From Caenispirillum salinarum AK4 (GTDB lineage: Bacteria; Pseudomonadota; Alphaproteobacteria; Rhodospirillales; Rhodospirillaceae): a stretch of DNA of 64,000 bases. The position numbers and the translations under genes were made by a program. The number at the start of each line of letters is the position of its first letter. Within the stretch, counting starts at the first letter, position 1. Below are positions 17,700 through 26,278 of this stretch, piece by piece. Where the stretch lies: contig NZ_ANHY01000015.1 of NCBI RefSeq assembly GCF_000315795.1, forward strand, positions 62,001 to 126,000, read 5' to 3'. The notes beneath the pieces were generated by a model. The model saw only the letters and a list, made by a program, of their open reading frames with translations. It did no database searches and was not told the DNA's origin.

Positions 17700-18566
17700 G
17701 TGAGCTATCTGCACCACATCCGCCGCTGCAACACCCACGACCTGTCGGGGTTCCGGCCCTTCCTGGTCGACGGCGCACCGGTGGGCTGGGTGCGTCACGG
17801 GACGGCCGCCAAGTTGACGCGCTTTCCCGCCATCTTCCGGCTGGAGAACGGCGCGGTCTGCATTCATCCCGACCGCACCGATCCCGAGGACCGCTCCGCC
17901 GCCGTCGGCCGGGCACTGGCGGAACTGGCCGACGGCGGTGAAATGGAGCCGCTGCGCGAGGAACTGTACCCCGTCAAGACAAGCTGGCACGGGCCGGAGC
18001 TGTTCCGTCTCGACCGCTCGGCCGCCCCCCTGTTCGGGCTGCGCGCCTGGGGCGTGCACGCCACCGGGTACGTGCGCGACGCCGACGGGGGGTATCGCAT
18101 GTGGATCGGCCGGCGGGCGCCCGACAAGCGCGTCTCGCCCGACAAGCTGGACAGCACCATCGGGGGCGGTCAGCCGGCGGGGCTGGCCTTTCGCGACAAC
18201 CTCTACAAGGAGGCGGAGGAGGAGAACGCCATGCCCCGCCCCCTGGCGCAGAAGGCGCGCAGCGTCGGTGCCGTGACCTACTGCATGGAGAACGAGGCGG
18301 GGCTCAAGCCCGACACGTTGGTGCTTTTCGACATCGAACTGCCCGAGGACTTCACGCCGCGCTCCACCGACGGCGAGCACACGGGCTTCGAGTTGATGCC
18401 GGTGGACGAAGTCTTGCGCATCATCCGCGAGACCGAGGACTTCAAGTTCAACGTTCCGCTGGTGGTGCTGGACTTCTGTGTCCGCCATGGGCTGCTCACC
18501 CCGGACGACACGCCCGATTACGAATCGATCGTCCAGGGCTTGCGCAGCCCCTTCCCGGTGCCGTGA
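17700..18566 (+). CDS. Nudix hydrolase with DUF4743 N-terminal domain
   Basis: Predicted hydrolase of nucleoside diphosphate-type substrates, 288 residues. The N-terminal half resembles DUF4743 (RCNTHDLSGFRPF and VGWVRHGTA), a domain also found in eukaryotic thiamine-diphosphate Nudix proteins. The C-terminal half carries a Nudix-like box, GGQPAGLAFRDNLYKEAEEE, with the EAxEE core kept. Start GTG 17700 is favoured by AAGGAG 8 bases upstream; ATG codons at 17673 and 17679 lack one. It stands alone on the plus strand, so the physiological substrate cannot be inferred from context. Confidence 0.85.
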   Translation: MSYLHHIRRCNTHDLSGFRPFLVDGAPVGWVRHGTAAKLTRFPAIFRLENGAVCIHPDRTDPEDRSAAVGRALAELADGGEMEPLREELYPVKTSWHGPELFRLDRSAAPLFGLRAWGVHATGYVRDADGGYRMWIGRRAPDKRVSPDKLDSTIGGGQPAGLAFRDNLYKEAEEENAMPRPLAQKARSVGAVTYCMENEAGLKPDTLVLFDIELPEDFTPRSTDGEHTGFELMPVDEVLRIIRETEDFKFNVPLVVLDFCVRHGLLTPDDTPDYESIVQGLRSPFPVP

Positions 18567-18579
18567 TCCGCGGCGCAGG

Positions 18580-19263
18580 TCAGCGGCGGCGGTCGGTGCT
18601 GCGGCGAAGGACGTTCCGCTTGGTCAGGTCCGCCTGTGCCAGGTCGCGCAGGAAGCGGGCCAGGATGCCTTCCGTCGCCGCGCCGATGGCCGCCGCCGCC
18701 GCCGAAACCGTCCCGGTCGGCACCGTCACGCTTTCCTCGTAGGAGCGATCGAGGACCACGCGCTCGGCGTCGGGATCGATGACCGTCATGGTCAGCGCAA
18801 TCCGGGCGCCGCGCACCGCGCTTTCCTCGCCGCTCGGCCCGATGACCTCCAGGTTGCGGATGCGGCCCCGGACGATCCAGTCGGGCCGCGCCCGGTAGGA
18901 CGGCTCCACCACCGTCTCGAAGACATTGGCGGAGCGCAGCGCGCTGGCGGTGGCTTCCTGGAACAGCTGCGCCGGCGGTTCGGCCCAGAAGTGATAGCTG
19001 TACTGCTGCAGCTCCACCCCGTTTTCCGTCCACAGCAGCGCGCGCTGGTTCAGCACGCCGGCGGCGTCGAACGGCTGCACCAGCGCCTTGCCCTCGGCCG
19101 GCGGACCGGGCACGGAGACGCCGGCGGGAACGGTGACGTTCAGCCGGTAGAAATGGTCGGTCGGTGCCGGATCGCCCACCGAGCACGCGGCCAGGCCAGC
19201 AGCGGCGACGGCGGCAAGCCCGAGCCCGAGTGCGCGGCGGCGGGTGGCGGAAAGCGGTGTCAT
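18580..19263 (-). CDS. ABC-type transport auxiliary lipoprotein (PqiC/DUF330-like), last gene of an Mla set
   Basis: Outer-membrane lipoprotein of 227 residues associated with MCE-type lipid transporters. The signal peptide ends in the lipobox LAAC (C26), followed by SVGDPAPTDHFYRL, the characteristic start of the family fold (periplasmic FYRL strand). It closes the run permease-ATPase-MCE-lipoprotein on the minus strand, 65 bases after the MCE gene. It probably receives or docks the MCE tunnel at the outer membrane, as PqiC does for PqiB; this is by family analogy. Confidence 0.85.
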   Translation of the reverse strand: MTPLSATRRRALGLGLAAVAAAGLAACSVGDPAPTDHFYRLNVTVPAGVSVPGPPAEGKALVQPFDAAGVLNQRALLWTENGVELQQYSYHFWAEPPAQLFQEATASALRSANVFETVVEPSYRARPDWIVRGRIRNLEVIGPSGEESAVRGARIALTMTVIDPDAERVVLDRSYEESVTVPTGTVSAAAAAIGAATEGILARFLRDLAQADLTKRNVLRRSTDRRR

Positions 19264-19328
19264 CAGCCTCTCCTCTTGCTCGTTCTTCTTGGCCGTTCAG
19301 CCGTTCCTGGCCCGTGAAACGCCGGCCG

Positions 19329-20315
19329 TCACTGGAAGGTGCCCGGTCCGGTCTCGCCGGTCTCCCGCCCGCGCAGGATCAGGCTGGGGTTCTGGCGAAT
19401 GGTCTGGCTGAACTCCAGCATGTTCCGGCTGGTGGCTTCCAGGTTGTAGGTGATGTTGTCGATGTCGCGCGCGATGGTGCCCATGGTGTAGCGCAGGTCC
19501 GAGAGCGCCGCGTCGACCTCTTCCGAATTGTCGCCGACCAGGCTGTCCACCTCGGCGATGACGCCGGCGATCTCGCGGCGCATCTCCAGCAACTCGGTCC
19601 CCAGCGTGTCCATGTCAGCGCTGGTGGATTCCACGTTCCTGATGGTGTTGTTCAAGCTGGTGATGTTTTCCTGGCTCAGCAGTTCCTCGTTGAGGTTGCG
19701 CGCGGCCTCGGCCAGGTCGCCCACCAGTTCGGGCGTGCGGCGGGCCATTTCCTCGGTGATCTTCTGCACTTCGCGCAGAATCTCCGGCGCCTGCTCGGCC
19801 AGCGGCCCGTTCACGGCCTCCACGGTGCGGTTGATGTTCTGCAAAAGCGGCGTCAGGGTTTCTTCCGACATGGTCTGGAACTGGCCGGCGATGTCCGACA
19901 GCGCGGTGAACAGGTTGGTGGGCGAGCGGCCGGGAATGCGCGCGCCGGGCTCCAGCATCACCGGGCTGTCGCCGCCGGTGATGTTGATCATCATGCCGCC
20001 CAGAAAGCCGCTGGCCGCCACGTCGGCGCTGGAATCCTCGGGGATGGGCCAGCCTTCCTGCACCGACATCTCGACGCGGAACCGGGTGCCTTCGTCGGTC
20101 ATCTGCGGCTCCACGTCCTCCACCTGGCCGACGGTGTAGCCTTCGTAGAGGACGGGCGTGCCGAACTTCACCCCGCCGACATTGTCGTAGATGGTGTAGT
20201 AGGAATCGGTGGCGCCCGTCCGCCCGGTCAGCAGCGCCAGGGCCGCGACGATGCCGACGATGGCCGCCAGGACGAAGACGCCGACGATGACGTAGTTGAT
20301 GGCCGACGTCCTCAT
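19329..20315 (-). CDS. mlaD: MlaD-like MCE-domain protein
   Basis: Periplasmic lipid-carrier subunit of 328 residues anchored by one N-terminal helix (about residues 5-28). The MCE domain follows, with the recognisable VLYEGYTVGQVEDVEP region near residue 55. The C-terminal 200 residues are a long helical, coiled-coil-like stretch with many Asn, Thr, Glu and Leu, longer than in E. coli MlaD. That suggests a needle or tube reaching further across the periplasm, as in other MCE proteins. It lies 61 bases downstream of the ATPase gene on the minus strand. Confidence 0.9.
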   Translation of the reverse strand: MRTSAINYVIVGVFVLAAIVGIVAALALLTGRTGATDSYYTIYDNVGGVKFGTPVLYEGYTVGQVEDVEPQMTDEGTRFRVEMSVQEGWPIPEDSSADVAASGFLGGMMINITGGDSPVMLEPGARIPGRSPTNLFTALSDIAGQFQTMSEETLTPLLQNINRTVEAVNGPLAEQAPEILREVQKITEEMARRTPELVGDLAEAARNLNEELLSQENITSLNNTIRNVESTSADMDTLGTELLEMRREIAGVIAEVDSLVGDNSEEVDAALSDLRYTMGTIARDIDNITYNLEATSRNMLEFSQTIRQNPSLILRGRETGETGPGTFQ

Positions 20316-20376
20316 GCGCGGCGGCCTCCGTCACCCCGCGCGGGGCGGGCGGGATGGTCGATACGGCGGGTCGGCA

Positions 20377-21249
20377 TCATGGTTCCTTCTCTCCGGTCAG
20401 GCGGCGCAGGTAGGCCTCGGGGTCGAGTTCCTCTTCCTCCGTGCGGCGGTTCAAAAGGTTCTGGATGCGCTGGTCGGGGTTGGCGCGCACCTCGTCGACC
20501 GGCGCGATGGTCAGTACCTTGCCCTTGTCGAGCACGCAGATGCGGTCGGCGATCTTGAAGGCGCTTTCCAACTCGTGGGTGACGACGACCACCGACATGC
20601 CGGTGGCGTCGCGCAGGTCCAGGATCAGGTCGTCGATGTTGGCCGCCACCACCGGGTCCAGGCCGGCGGAGGGTTCGTCGCAGAACAGGATGCGCGGGTC
20701 CATGACGATGGCGCGGGCCAGCGCGGCGCGCTTGATCATGCCGCCCGACAGTTCGGCCGGCATCAGGTCGTCGAAGCCCGACAGGCTGACGACCTCCATC
20801 TTCATGCGCGCCATGATCTCCATGGTGCGCCGGTCCAGGTCGGTGTGCTCGTAGAGCGGCAGCATGATGTTCTCCAGCAGGTTCATGCTGGAGAACAGGG
20901 CACCGCCCTGGAAGGCCACGCCGAACTTGCGGCGGATTTCCGTCAGTTCGCTTTCCTTGGACGTGTTGATGTCCTTGCCCAGCACCTCGATCACGCCCGA
21001 GGTGGGGCGCAGCAGGCCCAGCAAGTGGTTGAGCAGCGTCGACTTGCCCGAGCCCGAGCCGCCCATGATGACCAGGATTTCCCCGGCGTGGACGTCCAGC
21101 GAGACGTTTTTGAGGATCTGCCGGTCGCCGTAGTGGGTGACCAGGTCGCGCACGCGGATCACCACCTCGCCGCCATGGGCGTCGCGCGCCGCCGGATCGG
21201 GCGGGCGGGGCGGCGTCTCCTCGGGGCTGGCGTGGGGCATGGGGTCCAT
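20377..21249 (-). CDS. mlaF: MlaF-like ABC transporter ATPase
   Basis: Cytoplasmic ATPase that powers phospholipid movement with the permease and MCE protein encoded beside it. The protein has 290 residues: Walker A GGSGSGKST, signature LSGGM followed by KRAALARAI, Walker B ILFCDEPSAGLDP, H-loop VVVVTHE. The first 25 residues form a proline-rich polar extension. A C-terminal acidic tail (RRTEEEELDPEAYL) corresponds to the MlaF extension that swaps between subunits and binds MlaB in E. coli. The permease gene lies 25 bases upstream. Confidence 0.92.
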   Translation of the reverse strand: MDPMPHASPEETPPRPPDPAARDAHGGEVVIRVRDLVTHYGDRQILKNVSLDVHAGEILVIMGGSGSGKSTLLNHLLGLLRPTSGVIEVLGKDINTSKESELTEIRRKFGVAFQGGALFSSMNLLENIMLPLYEHTDLDRRTMEIMARMKMEVVSLSGFDDLMPAELSGGMIKRAALARAIVMDPRILFCDEPSAGLDPVVAANIDDLILDLRDATGMSVVVVTHELESAFKIADRICVLDKGKVLTIAPVDEVRANPDQRIQNLLNRRTEEEELDPEAYLRRLTGEKEP

Positions 21250-21274
21250 GGCGCGGGCGGTGTCCTGACGGGCT

Positions 21275-22078
21275 CTAGCGGGTGGTGACGAAGACGAACA
21301 GCATGTCGGTGATGATGATGGCGGAGATGGCGTGCACCACCGATCGCGTGGTCAGCCGGCCGACGCCTTCCGCCCCGCCGGTCACGCCGGCGCCGTTGAT
21401 GATGCCGACCATCACGATAAGAATCGCGAAGAGCACGCTTTTCATCAGGCCGTGAAACAGGTCGATGGGCCGCACCAGTTCGATCACCTGCGACCAGTAG
21501 GCCGCCAGTGTCATTTCCAGTTCCACGGCGATGTAAAGGCCGGCGGCCAGCAGGCCCACCAGGTCCGCCATGAAGGTGATGGCCGGCATCATCACCACGG
21601 CGGCCAGCAGGGCGGGTGCCACCAGGAATCGGACGGGATTGATGCCCATGACCACCAGGGCGTCGATCTCCTGGTTGATCTTCATGGTGCCGATGCGCGC
21701 CGCCAGGGCCGATCCCGAGCGCCCTGCCACCAGGATGCCGGTGATCAGCGGCGCGAACTCGCGCACGATGGACACCGCGACGCCGTAGGTCACCTGCTGC
21801 TCCGCCCCGAAGGTGCGCAGGGAATAGATGCCCTGGATGGCCAGCATGACGCCGATGGTGCCCGACATGATGGCGACGATGGGGATGGCGCGGATGCCGA
21901 TCTCCATGGCTTCCTTGATGATGGCCGACATCCGCACCGGCTGGCGCCGTGCCTTGCCGACGACGGTCCACATCAGCGACTGCACCAGCAGCACCGCGCC
22001 GAAGCCGATTTCCGACACCGCTTCCACGGTGCCGCGGCCCAGCCGCTCCAGCCGTTCGATGGGCTTTGCCGTCGCCAT
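21275..22078 (-). CDS. mlaE: MlaE-like permease
   Basis: Inner-membrane permease of 267 residues for MCE-type lipid transport. It has an interfacial N-terminal helix and five or six transmembrane segments. MlaE-family stretches are visible: REFAPLITGILVAGRSGSA, IGTMKINQEIDALVVMGI and MSGTIGVMLAIQG. ATG 22078 was chosen because it begins just before the conserved region. The STAS gene ends 43 bases upstream and the ATPase starts 25 bases downstream, so the permease sits at the junction between a signalling set and a transport set. Confidence 0.92.
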   Translation of the reverse strand: MATAKPIERLERLGRGTVEAVSEIGFGAVLLVQSLMWTVVGKARRQPVRMSAIIKEAMEIGIRAIPIVAIMSGTIGVMLAIQGIYSLRTFGAEQQVTYGVAVSIVREFAPLITGILVAGRSGSALAARIGTMKINQEIDALVVMGINPVRFLVAPALLAAVVMMPAITFMADLVGLLAAGLYIAVELEMTLAAYWSQVIELVRPIDLFHGLMKSVLFAILIVMVGIINGAGVTGGAEGVGRLTTRSVVHAISAIIITDMLFVFVTTR

Positions 22079-22121
22079 AGGGGTGCGCCTTCGTGCCTTG
22101 TGCCGTTTCGCCGCGGCCCGC

Positions 22122-22457
22122 CTACTGGGCCAGGACCGCCAGGGCGTCGTCGACGGTGGGCCGGATGTTGAACACCCGGTCCAGGCGGGCCAGCTGCATG
22201 ACCCGCAGGGCGGCCGGCGACACGGCGGCAAGCATCAGGGCCGTCCCCTGCTTGCGGGCGGCCTGGTAGGCCTCCACCAGGCTGGCGATGCCGGAGCTGT
22301 CGATGTAGGACACCAGCGACAGGTCGACGATGACGGGCCGGCCGTCGCGAAGGGCGTCAAGCAGCGCGCGACGCACTGCCGGCGAGCATTCCAGGTCCAC
22401 TTCCCCGGACAATGCGGCCACGGTCGCGGGTCCGCGCGCGGCGATGTCAACGGTCAT
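22122..22457 (-). CDS. STAS-domain protein: anti-sigma-factor antagonist, or MlaB-like
   Basis: A 111-residue single STAS domain. The DSSG motif is at residues 53-56 with a phosphorylatable serine, as in SpoIIAA/RsbV. The later segment DRVFNIRPTVDDAL is typical of anti-sigma antagonists. GGGGAG precedes ATG 22457. Upstream genes encode an RsbW-type ATPase and a PP2C phosphatase, which normally phosphorylate and dephosphorylate such a protein. Downstream is mlaE, and E. coli MlaB is also a lone STAS protein bound to MlaF. It could serve either partner. The sequence fits the antagonist group best; a dual role is speculative. Confidence 0.85.
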   Translation of the reverse strand: MTVDIAARGPATVAALSGEVDLECSPAVRRALLDALRDGRPVIVDLSLVSYIDSSGIASLVEAYQAARKQGTALMLAAVSPAALRVMQLARLDRVFNIRPTVDDALAVLAQ

Positions 22458-22510
22458 GCAGTCTCTCCCCCATCGAGCAGCCGTCATATCTCCCCATAAG
22501 CATCAATGTT

Positions 22511-23026
22511 TTACCCGTCAACGGGCGGTTTGGCAAAGTGCTTGACGAGGCGGAACAGGTTTCCCGCGCCATCGGGCGGCGGCTGGAAGCCGGCCTCCTC
22601 GCACACGGCGTGAATGAGATGAACGCCCAGGCCCCCGGGTCGGACGTCATCCAGGTCGCGGCCGCGCACGCGGGTGGGGTCGACGGCGGGCGCGAAATCC
22701 AGGATGTCGACCGTCACCCCGTCGTCGGACGGCGGATGCGTGCGCACCACGATGACCATGTCGCCGGTCTCGGGTGCGGCGGCGTAGGCGTGACGCACCA
22801 CGTTCTGGCAGGCCTCGTCGACCGCCAGCATCAGGTCGTCGGCCCAGGCGGCATCGGCGCCGGCGACCAGGGCGGCCTCGCGCACCGTGCGGCGGACGAT
22901 GCGCAGCGACGGCGGCCGCGCCGGCACCCGCAGCCGGGCGAGCAGGGCCGAATCGGTGGCGGCGGTGCGGGCACGGGCCGGCGGCGCGGCCGGGGCGGCG
23001 GCGGCAGGATCGGCGGGCCGGCTCAC
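22511..23026 (-). CDS. RsbW-type serine kinase / anti-sigma regulatory factor (HATPase)
   Basis: GHKL-fold ATPase of 171 residues that in partner-switching systems binds a sigma factor or other target and phosphorylates the STAS antagonist. The N-terminus is an Ala/Pro-rich linker. The N-box is DEACQNVVRHAY, followed by DILDFAP and the glycine box RPGGLGVHLIHAVCE. It starts at GTG 23026, overlapping the phosphatase stop by three bases (GTGA), so translation is coupled. No sigma factor gene lies in the window, so its target is unknown. Confidence 0.87.
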   Translation of the reverse strand: MSRPADPAAAAPAAPPARARTAATDSALLARLRVPARPPSLRIVRRTVREAALVAGADAAWADDLMLAVDEACQNVVRHAYAAAPETGDMVIVVRTHPPSDDGVTVDILDFAPAVDPTRVRGRDLDDVRPGGLGVHLIHAVCEEAGFQPPPDGAGNLFRLVKHFAKPPVDG

Positions 23027-24417
23027 GGTGCGGCACTCCCCTGCACCAGCAGGACGGTCACGTCGTCGCGCAAGGGGCGGCCGGGCACGGTCACGCGCGC
23101 CAGGATCTCCCGCAGGCGGTCGGCGGCGGGCAGGGCGGCGACGCGGCGGATCAGCCGGCGCGCGCCCTCGGTTCCCAGCACGGCGTCGCCCTCGGCGGCG
23201 GTATAGGCTTCCGTCAGCCCGTCGGTGAAGACGTAGAGGGAGCCGTCGCCCAGGTGCAGCGGATGCTCTGGGTAGCCCTCGGGCCCGACGATGTCGGAGG
23301 CGATGCCCAGCGGCGGCGCCTCGGCGGGGACCGCGTCCATGGCGCCGCCGTCGGCAGGCACGATGAGCGGCGGCTCGTGGCCGGCGTTGGCCAGCACCAC
23401 GTTGCCCGTCTCGCGGTCCAGGTACCCGGCAATCATGGTGACGAACATGCCATGGCTGCCGGTTTCGCACAACTCGGCGTTGATGGATGCCAGCAACCGC
23501 CCCGGGTTGTCGACGGTCTTGCACAGGCAGCGGAACAGGCTGGCCGTCTTGGTCATGAGAATGGCCGCATTCATCCCCTTGCCCGAGACGTCGCCGATGG
23601 CGAACCATATGCGTCCCGTGCCCGGACGGCCGCCTTCCTCGCCGCAGTCGACGATATCGAAGAAGTCGCCCGAGACCAGCCGCGCCGCGGCGTTGATGCC
23701 GTGGACCGGATAGGCGTCCTCGGTCGGGCGCGGCAGCAGGCTGCGCTGGATCTCGGCCGCCAAAGCCAGTTCGTGGCGGGCGCGCTCCTGCTCCACCAGC
23801 CGCTGCGTCAGGCGGAAGTTGTCGATGGCCAGCGCCGCCGAGCCCGCCAGCACCTCCAGCAGGGTCTGGTCGTGCTCGTCGAACAGGCCGTCGCCGCCGG
23901 CCTTGTTGATGATCTCGATGGCGCCCAGGCGCTCGCTGCCCAGCGACAGCGGCGCGACCAGCACCGACCTGGTGACGAAGCCCGTTTCCTCAGCGATGTC
24001 CTGGCCGCCGAAATCGGGATCATGGCGCGCGTCGCGCACCATCTGCGTCTTGTTGCGCTTGACGGCGCGGCCGACGATGCCCTGGCCCAGCGGCACCCGC
24101 ATTCCCGTCACGTCCACCGGCCCGAAGCAGGCGGCGCAATAGAGGTCGCGGCCGTCATCGGACAGCAGGAACAGGCTGGAGGCCTCGGCGCCCAGGAAGG
24201 TGGTGATCCGCTCCAGCCCGTGACGGCTGACGGCCTGGCTGTCGCGGGAGCTGGAAAACTCCCGCGTCATGCTGGCGATCAGCGCCATGTGGTTGGCGAA
24301 CACCTCGCGGTCGCTGGTAACCAGGTCGCCGGGCAGGGTGTCGGGGCGGTCGGACTGGCTCATGTCGGCATGATGGCCGGTCGCGGCGGCCGTGTCATCC
24401 ATTGTCGGCGGCGGCAT
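23023..24417 (-). CDS. GAF-domain PP2C (SpoIIE/RsbU-type) phosphatase
   Basis: A 464-residue serine phosphatase predicted to dephosphorylate the neighbouring STAS protein. A GAF sensor domain occupies about 45-210 (ASSLFLLSDDGRDLYC, GIVGRAVKRNKTQMV). A short coiled coil leads to the PP2C domain (225-460), whose metal-binding acidic residues are kept: VSGDFFDI, IGDVSGKGMNAA, YVFTDGLTEA and RDDVTVLLV. The start at ATG 24417 follows a GAGAGG; in-frame ATGs at 24402 and 24363 are alternatives. It is 10 bases downstream of the diguanylate cyclase gene, linking a c-di-GMP enzyme to the switch. Confidence 0.9.
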   Translation of the reverse strand: MPPPTMDDTAAATGHHADMSQSDRPDTLPGDLVTSDREVFANHMALIASMTREFSSSRDSQAVSRHGLERITTFLGAEASSLFLLSDDGRDLYCAACFGPVDVTGMRVPLGQGIVGRAVKRNKTQMVRDARHDPDFGGQDIAEETGFVTRSVLVAPLSLGSERLGAIEIINKAGGDGLFDEHDQTLLEVLAGSAALAIDNFRLTQRLVEQERARHELALAAEIQRSLLPRPTEDAYPVHGINAAARLVSGDFFDIVDCGEEGGRPGTGRIWFAIGDVSGKGMNAAILMTKTASLFRCLCKTVDNPGRLLASINAELCETGSHGMFVTMIAGYLDRETGNVVLANAGHEPPLIVPADGGAMDAVPAEAPPLGIASDIVGPEGYPEHPLHLGDGSLYVFTDGLTEAYTAAEGDAVLGTEGARRLIRRVAALPAADRLREILARVTVPGRPLRDDVTVLLVQGSAAP

Positions 24418-24427
24418 GGCCGGCCTC

Positions 24428-26278
24428 TCAGCCGGCGGGCGGGGCGGCGGCGAACTCCACCCGGTCCCGCCCGCCGTGCTTGGCGCGGTAGACGGCGCGG
24501 TCGGCGCGCTCCATCAGGTCGTCGAAGGATTGCGGCCGCAGCGCCGTCATGGTGGCGGCACCGATGGAGACCGTCACCGTCACCGATACGGCCGCCCCGC
24601 CGGTCTCGGCGCGCACGGGCTCGGCGCGGATGCGGGTGCGCAGGCTTTCGGCCAGGGCGGCGGCGCCCTCGGCGTCGGTTTCCGGCAGCAGGACGATGAA
24701 CTCCTCGCCGCCGAAACGCGCCACGAGGTCGGTGCGCCGCACCGTGCCGTCCAGCAGGGCGGCGACGCGCTTGAGTACCACGTCGCCCACCAGATGGCCG
24801 TGGCCGTCGTTGACGCGCTTGAAGTGGTCCACGTCGATGACCAGCAGCGACAGCGGACTGCCCCAGCGGCGCTGGCGCTCGCATTCCAGGGTAAAGCGCT
24901 CCAGGAACTTGTGGCGGTTGGCCAGCCCCGTCAGCGGGTCGTGCAGGGCCTGGCGCTCCAGCTGCATGCGGGCTTCCGTCAACTCGGTCACGTCGACGTC
25001 GACGCCGCGATACCCGGCCGGGCGCCCGTCGCTGCCGGGAATGGGGTGGCCGCTGGAGGACAGGTAGACGGTGGTGCCGTCCTTGCGGCGCAGGCAGATG
25101 GTCACGTTCTTGAAGGGCTCGCCGCGGGCGATGGCGTCGTGGGTGCCGGCCGACGGGTCACCGGCCGCGCTGCTGTCGGCGCAGTCCTCGTGGAAGGTGC
25201 CGAACCGGCGGCCGATCATCTCGGCGTCGGAGTAACCCAGCAGCTTTTCGGCGCCGAGGGAATAGGTGTAGCGCCCGCCGGCGTCCAGTTCCCACACGAA
25301 GGCGGCGGAGGCGTTGATAGCCTCGGTCATCAGGTCGCGCGCGCGGCGCACCTCTTCCTCGGCGCGCTTGCGTTCGGTGATGTCGGTGTAGGTCGTGACG
25401 AAGCCCACCTTGCGCCCGTCCATGTCCACCGGCGTGCCCTGGATTTCCAGGACGTGGCCGTTGGGGCGCGTGCGCTCGAAGTGATGGGGTTCGAACTTCA
25501 GCGCCAGGTCGATGCGGCGCATGACCTGGGGTTCGGTGTCTCCGGGTCCGTACTCGCCGCGCTCGGCGTTGTGGCGGATGACCGCCTCGAACGGGTCGCC
25601 GGGCCGGAAGGCGCCGGGCGGCAGGCCGAGGATTTCGGCGATGCGCGTGTTGGCGAAGATGATCTTCAACCGCTCGTCGATGACCGAAATGCCGTGCGGC
25701 ATGCTGTCGAGCACCGCGCCCAGGTAGGAGGCGTAGCGCTTCGCTTCCTCTTCGGCGCGCTTGCGGTCGGTGATGTCGGTGTAGGTGGTGACGAAACCGC
25801 CCTGCGCCAGCGGCGCCCCGCGCACCTCCAGCACGGTTCCGTCGGGGCGGGTGCGCTCGTAGACGTGCGGGCGCATCTCGCGGTAGCGCTCGATCACCTC
25901 GTGGGCCTGGATCTCGGGGTCGCCGTCGCCGTATTCGCCGCGGGCCGCCAAGTGCCGGGCCAGGGTGACCAGTGTCGGCATGCCGTCGACAAAAAGCGAC
26001 TCGGGCAGGTCGAGCAACGCGCGGAACCGGTCGTTGCAGGCGATCAGCTCCAGATTGGGCCCGAAGAACGTCACGCCCGACGGCAGGTTGTCGATGAGGG
26101 CCTGCAGCGTCTGGGCATCGCAACCCGGCCTGCCTCCGGCGGCAAGGCGGGTGAACGGCGTGCGGGCCCCGTCCCTGGGTGCCATGGACGAAAAACCTCC
26201 TCCCCCGGCGCGATCCCACGGCGATCCGGCTTCTGCCGGTGTCGAGCGTAAAGGTTCGGCGCTCTTGCTGGCGGTCAT
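24428..26278 (-). CDS. Diguanylate cyclase with three PAS domains
   Basis: A 616-residue protein predicted to make cyclic di-GMP. Two PAS-7-type domains (each ending VTTYTDIT) are followed by a PAS with PAC motif (FVWELDAGGRYTY to GYRGVDVDVTEL), then a GGDEF domain. The active site is GGEEF at 523-527, preceded by an RRTD inhibitory I-site five residues upstream, so product feedback is likely. No transmembrane helix is seen, so it is cytoplasmic. ATG 26278 was preferred; ATG 26185 is possible. It heads a run of eight minus-strand genes that passes through the partner switch to the Mla transporter. Confidence 0.92.
   Translation of the reverse strand: MTASKSAEPLRSTPAEAGSPWDRAGGGGFSSMAPRDGARTPFTRLAAGGRPGCDAQTLQALIDNLPSGVTFFGPNLELIACNDRFRALLDLPESLFVDGMPTLVTLARHLAARGEYGDGDPEIQAHEVIERYREMRPHVYERTRPDGTVLEVRGAPLAQGGFVTTYTDITDRKRAEEEAKRYASYLGAVLDSMPHGISVIDERLKIIFANTRIAEILGLPPGAFRPGDPFEAVIRHNAERGEYGPGDTEPQVMRRIDLALKFEPHHFERTRPNGHVLEIQGTPVDMDGRKVGFVTTYTDITERKRAEEEVRRARDLMTEAINASAAFVWELDAGGRYTYSLGAEKLLGYSDAEMIGRRFGTFHEDCADSSAAGDPSAGTHDAIARGEPFKNVTICLRRKDGTTVYLSSSGHPIPGSDGRPAGYRGVDVDVTELTEARMQLERQALHDPLTGLANRHKFLERFTLECERQRRWGSPLSLLVIDVDHFKRVNDGHGHLVGDVVLKRVAALLDGTVRRTDLVARFGGEEFIVLLPETDAEGAAALAESLRTRIRAEPVRAETGGAAVSVTVTVSIGAATMTALRPQSFDDLMERADRAVYRAKHGGRDRVEFAAAPPAG

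Noticed and set aside
24428-26278. Sigma factor or anti-sigma target hidden in the partner-switch operon
   Set aside because: All frames in the operon are accounted for by the annotated genes; none has sigma-70 region 2 or 4 features.
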